Below the pieces are notes generated by a model, which worked only from the letters and a program-made list of their open reading frames with translations, made no database searches and had not been told where the DNA came from. A stretch of DNA of 34,951 nucleotides from Gammaproteobacteria bacterium (GTDB lineage: Bacteria; Pseudomonadota; Gammaproteobacteria; Ga0077554; Ga007554). Below are positions 28,828 through 34,951 of the stretch, one piece after another (positions within the stretch are counted from its first letter, which is position 1; each line of letters starts with the position of its first letter). Location of the stretch: positions 1-34,951 of the forward strand of contig JAKFXX010000018.1 in the NCBI GenBank assembly GCA_021731145.1, written 5' to 3'. The translations under genes and the position numbers were made by a program.

Positions 28828-29745
28828 ATGAAAATGGCATTGATAGGATTGGGTAAAATGGGCGGCAACATGGCACGTCGCTTGTGCCGGGGTGGTGTCG
28901 AGGTGGTGGGTTACAACCGATCACAAGACATAGTCAAGAAAATCGCCGCCGAAGAGGGCATGATCCCTGCGGCATCGGTGGCCGAGGCGGTGCAACAACT
29001 GCCGTCACCGCGCGTGGTTTGGATAATGTTGCCCAGCGGAGAGCCGACCGAGCAGCAGATCCGTGATTTGATCCCGCTGCTTTCCAGGGGTGACGTCGTG
29101 GTGGACGGAGGCAATTCCAATTACCACGACAGCGAGCGCCGAGGCGCGTGGCTGGCGGAACATGGCATCGGGTTCATGGATGCGGGCACGTCGGGCGGTA
29201 TCTGGGGGCTGGATAATGGCTACTGTCTGATGGTGGGTGGCACGTCGGAGGTCGCTGCGGTGCTTGAACCGGCGCTCAAAGTACTGGCCCCCGCGCCAGA
29301 TCGCGGCTGGGCGCATGTCGGGCCGGTTGGCGCCGGCCACTTCACCAAAATGATCCACAATGGCATTGAATATGGAATGATGCAGGCCTTCGCCGAAGGC
29401 CTGTCCTTGCTGCGTGGCAAAGAGGAGTTTGCGCTGGATTTGGCAAAAATCACCGAGCTGTGGCGGCACAGTTCCGTGGTGCGGAGTTGGTTGCTGGATC
29501 TCACGGCGGAGGCGCTGAAGAACGGTGGTCAGACGCTGGAGAATATCGCGCCCTACGTCGCGGATTCCGGTGAGGGACGCTGGACGGCGGTGGAAGGCAT
29601 CGACCAGGGTATTGCAACGCCAGTCATGACGCTGGCATTGCAGATGCGGTTCGCGAGCCAGGACAAGGAAGGCTATCCTTATCGCCTGTTGTCTTTGATG
29701 CGGAATGCCTTTGGCGGACACGCCATCAAGAGCGCGGGTGAATAA
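28828..29745 (+). CDS. gnd: 6-phosphogluconate dehydrogenase, decarboxylating, short type
   Basis: The enzyme oxidises and decarboxylates 6-phosphogluconate to ribulose 5-phosphate. The 305-residue protein has the NAD(P)-binding [13 protein letters not shown] at the start, [13 protein letters not shown] (substrate loop), [19 protein letters not shown], and the catalytic [18 protein letters not shown]. At about 300 residues it belongs to the short, often NAD-preferring class and not the 470-residue E. coli type. The start has GAGGG upstream. It lies immediately before zwf, so both steps around 6-phosphogluconate (except lactonase) are encoded together. Confidence 0.94.
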   Translation: MKMALIGLGKMGGNMARRLCRGGVEVVGYNRSQDIVKKIAAEEGMIPAASVAEAVQQLPSPRVVWIMLPSGEPTEQQIRDLIPLLSRGDVVVDGGNSNYHDSERRGAWLAEHGIGFMDAGTSGGIWGLDNGYCLMVGGTSEVAAVLEPALKVLAPAPDRGWAHVGPVGAGHFTKMIHNGIEYGMMQAFAEGLSLLRGKEEFALDLAKITELWRHSSVVRSWLLDLTAEALKNGGQTLENIAPYVADSGEGRWTAVEGIDQGIATPVMTLALQMRFASQDKEGYPYRLLSLMRNAFGGHAIKSAGE

Positions 29746-29746
29746 G

Positions 29747-31246
29747 ATGATCGATCCTTGCACTCTGGTGATATTTGGTGCCACCGGGAATCTGGCGCGG
29801 CGCAAGCTGATACCCGCGCTGTTCCAGTTGGAGGTGGCGGGGCGGCTGCCTGACAAAATGGTCATACTTGCGTTCGCGCGCCGTCCCTGGCAACGCGAGC
29901 AGTGGATCGATGAAGTGTCCGGTATGCTGCGCGAAAAATTTCCGCACGGCCTCAATGAAAAGGCTTTCGAGCGTTTCCGTGAGAGATTGCATTATCATGA
30001 AGGTGATTTGGACGACGCCGCCGCTTACCAGCGTTTGCAGCAGACGCTTGATGTAGACCCGGATTTTCCACCCAATGCCATGTTTTATATGTCGATTCGC
30101 CCTGCCGAATTTGGCTCGGTGATCGAGAAGTTAACCGGGGCCGGTTTGCTTGCAGAGAAAAATGGCTGGCGCAGAGTGGTGATCGAAAAACCCTTTGGCT
30201 ATGACTTGCTCAGCGCGCAGATCCTGCAGCAGGGGTTGAGCAAACATTTAAACGAGAATCAGATTTACCGTATTGATCACTACCTTGGCAAGGGCACGGT
30301 GCAGAACGTGTTGGTGTTCCGCTTTGCCAATCTGCTGCTGGAGCCGTTGTGGAATCGCAACTACATTGATCATGTGCAAATCACGCATTCCGAAACCTTG
30401 GGTATCGAAGCGCGCGCCGATTATTACGAAGGCGCGGGCGCGCTGCGTGACATGATTCAGAGCCATTTGATGCAATTATTGACACTGGTGGCGATGGAGC
30501 CGCCGGTGATGATGGATGCCGAGTCGTTGCGTGATGAAAAGGTCAAAGTGCTTAAGGCCATCCGTCCCATCCCGCAGAACGCCGTGCATGCCCATGCCTT
30601 CCGCGCGCAATATGCCCGTGGCACGGTGAACGGAAAGCCTGTGCCGGGTTATCTTGAGGAGGAGGGCGTGGCGTCCGACAGTTCCACCGAGACCTACGCC
30701 GCGCTAAAACTCTACATAGATAACTGGCGGTGGAAGGGCGTACCGTTTTATCTGCGCACCGGCAAGCGTATGATAGAAGGAAGTTCGGCGATTTATATCC
30801 GCCTCAAAAACCCACCACAACACTTGCTGCGGCACACGCACCATGAGCCACTTACACCAAACTGGATCATGCTGGGTATTCAACCCAGCGAGGCCATGAG
30901 AGTGGAGTTGCAAGTCAAAGTGCCGGGCCTGGAAATGCATACCCGCACTATCGGTCTTGACGCGTCATACCGAAAAGACGATGACCGTGAATATGACGCT
31001 TATGAAGACCTGTTGCTTGACGCCATGCGAGGCGATCATTCATTGTTCCTGCGCTATGATGAGATCGAATGGGCGTGGCGCGTAGTGGATCCGATTCTCA
31101 AAGTATGGGCTATGGAGCGGGAGTTCATCAATACCTATCCGTCAGGCACCTGGGGGCCGCGCGGCACATATCGTCTGTTTGACCGCGAGGATCAGTTCTG
31201 GCGGCATTCGCTGGATGTGGATGGCGGGAACCTGGAGGCGTATTAA
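29747..31246 (+). CDS. zwf: Glucose-6-phosphate 1-dehydrogenase
   Basis: Zwf oxidises glucose 6-phosphate to 6-phosphogluconolactone, the entry to the oxidative pentose phosphate pathway. The 499-residue protein has the dinucleotide loop [18 protein letters not shown], the active-site signature [20 protein letters not shown], and later FYLRTGKRM. The frame is open to 29705 inside gnd, but ATG 29747, one base after the gnd stop, gives the normal N-terminus [15 protein letters not shown]. No separate lactonase gene (pgl) is present in the window. Confidence 0.97.
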   Translation: MIDPCTLVIFGATGNLARRKLIPALFQLEVAGRLPDKMVILAFARRPWQREQWIDEVSGMLREKFPHGLNEKAFERFRERLHYHEGDLDDAAAYQRLQQTLDVDPDFPPNAMFYMSIRPAEFGSVIEKLTGAGLLAEKNGWRRVVIEKPFGYDLLSAQILQQGLSKHLNENQIYRIDHYLGKGTVQNVLVFRFANLLLEPLWNRNYIDHVQITHSETLGIEARADYYEGAGALRDMIQSHLMQLLTLVAMEPPVMMDAESLRDEKVKVLKAIRPIPQNAVHAHAFRAQYARGTVNGKPVPGYLEEEGVASDSSTETYAALKLYIDNWRWKGVPFYLRTGKRMIEGSSAIYIRLKNPPQHLLRHTHHEPLTPNWIMLGIQPSEAMRVELQVKVPGLEMHTRTIGLDASYRKDDDREYDAYEDLLLDAMRGDHSLFLRYDEIEWAWRVVDPILKVWAMEREFINTYPSGTWGPRGTYRLFDREDQFWRHSLDVDGGNLEAY

Positions 31247-31278
31247 GCAAGGTGGGCATAACCCACCATAAGGAATAA

Positions 31279-32940
<1,662 letters not shown>

Positions 32941-32974
32941 GCTGGGGTGGGCGGAATCTCTTGTATCATAATGT

Positions 32975-32994
32975 GCTCCAGCTCGGGCTGGAGC
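32975..32994 (+). terminator. Hairpin downstream of pgi
   Basis: GCTCCAGC pairs with GCTGGAGC around TCGG, 34 bp after the pgi stop. There is no T-tract after it, so it may be a Rho-independent-like structure of low efficiency or an mRNA-end stabiliser. Confidence 0.4.
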
Positions 32995-33046
32995 GAGGAA
33001 TTCTGGATTTGATTTATAATTTATGGATGTAGATACCTGATTTCTA

Positions 33047-34366
33047 TCACTAGCGTCCGGTTAAAAGCCGAACAAATTTAGTTGGTTAGCGAAGTCGGTT
33101 TGTTCTGGAATGTACCCACTGCCCGCGAAGGCTTGAGATAGCTGGGTTTTCTCAAAAACAGAGACCGACAAAATCTGTATCAAAGTGTAGAGCGAGGCAT
33201 CAATTTGAAGCTCCTTTTTGACAATGGCAATCAGCACGTAGGTAGCGACGGCGCACCAGATTTGCGTCTTCACGGCATTCTCGCTGTTGCCGATGAAACG
33301 TTTGATGCGCAGATGCTGCTTGATCCACTTGAAGAACAACTCGACTTGCCAGCGGCTCTTGTAAAGCGCGGGCAAAGCAGTGTTGTTGGTCAGAAACACC
33401 AATGTCTTGCCGGTTTCCGGGTCTTTGAAGCGAATGCGTCTGAGCTGCTCGGGATAGTTCTGCGAAACATAAAACCCGTCCAACGCGATGCGCTGGTCGC
33501 AAATAATTCCGGTACTCCGGTCGGTCGGCATCGAGTACACCCTGTGCGCATTCATGCCGCGCTTGGCTCGGGTCACGAAGAACGTTCCCGCTTGGTGGAG
33601 TGCGAACAACCGACCAAAGTCGAGATAGCCTCGATCCATCACATAGAACGCGCCGGCCTCGATGGGCAACATATCCAGCACGTTGACATCGCCCATCTTG
33701 CCGTCCGAGATATGGATGAAAGAGGGGATGTTGCCGCGCAGATCCAGCAGGGTGTGAAGCTTCACGGCCGCCTTGGTGGAACGAAACGGCGCCCATGGAA
33801 AAAGAGACAGGCACAAGTCGATGGTCGTGGCATCCAGGGCGTAGACCGTGTGGGCGAGATCGATGCCGAAACCCTCGTTGCAATACAGTTTGCGCGCACG
33901 CCGGATAAGCACCGCCGCCAATTCTTCCCATATGTGCCAATCGCGACCTTCGTTGGCATCGGCCAGCGTCGAGCGCCTGACTGGCGAGCGAAAGCCCATC
34001 CCGTACAGCTTCTTCTGGTTGGCCTGCAAACAAATTTCGATATCGCGCAGACTCTCGCGGGAAGTCAGTTGCGCGAAGGCCATGACGCGGAATTGCTCGG
34101 TACAACTCAAGGTGCGCACGCCGGAATCGCCGCCATAACGCGCCACGATTCTCGCAAAGCTGGTCCATGGCACAAACTCCATGAGTTGCGCGAACAACGT
34201 CTTGCCCAAGTTCATAGTTCACCTCCAGAGAAATCGATCTCTGGAAGTTACTCGAATTTGAATGTGAGAAATCCGCTTTCAAATCGGCACCAAAATATTT
34301 GCTCTGCAACCCGCATTAATACTGGGTTTCATGCTGTGAATACCCAATTTAACCGGACACTAGTGA
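33047..34366 (-). mobile_element. Complete IS4-family insertion sequence, about 1.32 kb
   Basis: The left end reads TCACTAGCGTCCGGTTAAA and the right end, reverse-complemented, TCACTAGTGTCCGGTTAAA, with one mismatch over 19 bp. The direct repeat ATTTCTA flanks the element on both sides (33040-33046 and 34367-34373), consistent with a 7-bp target duplication; 9 bp with one mismatch is also possible. The intact ends and duplication indicate a simple, fairly recent insertion into the AT-rich stretch after pgi. It holds one transposase gene. Confidence 0.9.
33061..34215 (-). CDS. IS4-family DDE transposase
   Basis: The 384-residue protein catalyses cut-and-paste movement of the element. The acidic triad is visible as D128 in YALDATTIDL, D194 in VMDRGYLDF and E292 within the YREK signature Y285-x2-R288-x3-E292-x6-K299, diagnostic for IS4. 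The N-terminal region (QFRVMAFAQLTSRESLRDIE, then MGFRSPVRRSTLADANEGRD) matches a large group of proteobacterial IS4 transposases. The reading frame is intact. The start is ATG with GGAGGTG upstream. Confidence 0.95.
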   Translation of the reverse strand: MNLGKTLFAQLMEFVPWTSFARIVARYGGDSGVRTLSCTEQFRVMAFAQLTSRESLRDIEICLQANQKKLYGMGFRSPVRRSTLADANEGRDWHIWEELAAVLIRRARKLYCNEGFGIDLAHTVYALDATTIDLCLSLFPWAPFRSTKAAVKLHTLLDLRGNIPSFIHISDGKMGDVNVLDMLPIEAGAFYVMDRGYLDFGRLFALHQAGTFFVTRAKRGMNAHRVYSMPTDRSTGIICDQRIALDGFYVSQNYPEQLRRIRFKDPETGKTLVFLTNNTALPALYKSRWQVELFFKWIKQHLRIKRFIGNSENAVKTQIWCAVATYVLIAIVKKELQIDASLYTLIQILSVSVFEKTQLSQAFAGSGYIPEQTDFANQLNLFGF

Positions 34367-34438
34367 ATTTCTATATATGCTAATTATATATCTATATGTA
34401 TAAACAGTTTCTATATTTGGAAATGATGTCTACTTTTA

Positions 34439-34536
34439 GTTAGGCCTCTCTGAAAAGAGCAGTCGTTTTTCGAAGTGTGGTTACACCCGCAGGCCAGAGC
34501 AAGAACACCTGAAAGTGCTTGCTTCGTTGCTTGCCG
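34439..34536 (+). repeat. 98-bp direct repeat, copy 1 (5' end of cassette 1)
   Basis: Beginning exactly at GTTAGGC, this 98-bp stretch recurs at 34854-34951 with only two mismatches (34473 and 34474). Sequence upstream of GTTAGGC differs between copies, so the repeat starts at the recombination point. The second copy is cut by the window edge. Confidence 0.95.
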
Positions 34537-34854
34537 ATGTGAGGAGAAGCATCATCCCTCACCCTGCTCATAATGAAAGAGATCGGCTCACGGGCAAGTG
34601 CAGTGGTCGCTGGCAGGCTTCACTCCACCCCATAGTAAGTCGTTCCTGGCCACGCATCGAGGACCATTAAATGCAAGGAAAAATCGGGGCTTTTTTCTTT
34701 GGCGCGCTGGTACTAATATAGTGCTCAGAGCACATCAGGCCTAACACGTCATTCAAGAGGGACACGCCTTGGCGAGGCATTTTCAGGTGATGGGTTTCAT
34801 CAGCGCAGGGGCGTTGTTCGGGCTTCATCGTTGGCGTGCCCCTTAATTCTCACG
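34440..34854 (+). mobile_element. Integron-type gene cassette
   Basis: The 415-bp segment between two GTTAGGC core sites has the layout of an integron cassette: a body (34446-34738) followed by an attC site. No intI gene lies to its left, where it would be expected, so this is an integrase-less array or one whose integrase is elsewhere. The body contains no conventional ORF. One frame is open from 34440 to TAA 34668-34670 (EQEHLKVLASLLADVRRS and onward) but has no ATG and only an internal GTG, so coding is doubtful. Confidence 0.7.
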
Positions 34855-34860
34855 TTAGGC
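34739..34860 (+). other. attC recombination site (integron)
   Basis: R'' GCCTAAC (34739-34745) and R' GTTAGGC (34854-34860) are complementary. Inside them ATTCAAGAGGGACACGCC pairs with the reverse complement of GGCGTGCCCCTTAATT, leaving an unpaired spacer (ACGTC versus GTGAG) and one extra-helical purine. This is the folded bottom-strand architecture recognised by IntI. At 122 bp it is in the normal size range. Confidence 0.8.
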
Positions 34861-34951
34861 CTCTCTGAAAAGAGCAGTCGTTTTTCGGTGTGTGGTTACA
34901 CCCGCAGGCCAGAGCAAGAACACCTGAAAGTGCTTGCTTCGTTGCTTGCCG
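34854..34951 (+). repeat. 98-bp direct repeat, copy 2 (5' end of cassette 2)
   Basis: This is the second copy of the cassette start, offset by 415 bp from copy 1 and running off the window end. It shows that the next cassette begins with nearly the same body, so the array is probably a tandem of related cassettes. Confidence 0.9.

Noticed and set aside
33205-34383. 392-residue plus-strand frame opposite the transposase
   Set aside because: It is a shadow of the IS4 transposase, which has the full catalytic signature on the other strand.

Overview
The window reads as the chromosome of a gammaproteobacterium. The block thrS-infC-rpmI-rplT-pheS-pheT-ihfA-merR-like gene-tRNA-Pro is classic gammaproteobacterial synteny, and the E. 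coli-type (I-E) CRISPR-Cas system, the moderately GC-rich coding sequence and the aspC/uvrB divergent pair fit this. I cannot name a genus from the sequence; a sulfur-bacterium-like (Chromatiales or similar) host is only a guess.

Region 1 (1-4543): a decayed 3' end of an IS630-type transposase abuts the old end of a large type I-E CRISPR array of 68 repeats and 67 spacers (316-4429). The array is transcribed leftward from a short leader next to cas2. One repeat carries a 3-nt deletion and one spacer is 33 nt; all other units are regular 61-bp steps.

Region 2 (4544-14326): a complete leftward type I-E cas operon, cas3-cas8e-cse2-cas7e-cas5e-cas6e-[insert]-cas1-cas2. Most effector genes overlap by ATGA, which suggests translational coupling. 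Between cas6e and cas1 lie three unexpected things: a 22-codon leftover of a second cas6e C-terminus, a 38-bp perfect palindrome containing a good promoter, and a two-gene module (HTH plus MNT-type nucleotidyltransferase, then a HEPN-like protein) that resembles a toxin-antitoxin pair. A WYL-domain regulator sits just upstream of cas3.

Region 3 (14327-20852): the WYL regulator, a divergent MFS transporter, an aspartate-type aminotransferase, uvrB, a cytochrome b561-like membrane protein and a histidine-kinase 3' remnant.

Region 4 (20853-28494): tRNA-Val(GAC), the translation block thrS-infC (in-frame AUC start)-rpmI-rplT, a strong terminator, pheS-pheT-ihfA, a MerR-like regulator and tRNA-Pro(GGG).

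Region 5 (28495-32940): a MITE-like inverted-repeat element, then gnd-zwf-pgi, which would link glucose 6-phosphate to the oxidative pentose phosphate pathway.

Region 6 (32941-34951): a complete IS4-family element with matched inverted ends and a 7-bp target duplication, followed by what looks like an integron-type cassette array with no integrase gene in view. It has a convincing attC site at 34739-34860, with two successive cassettes starting with nearly the same 98 bp exactly at the GTTAGGC recombination point.

The points most worth follow-up are the MNT-HEPN module embedded in the I-E operon with its palindromic promoter, the orphan cas6e tail next to it, and the tandem cassette/attC structure at the right edge.
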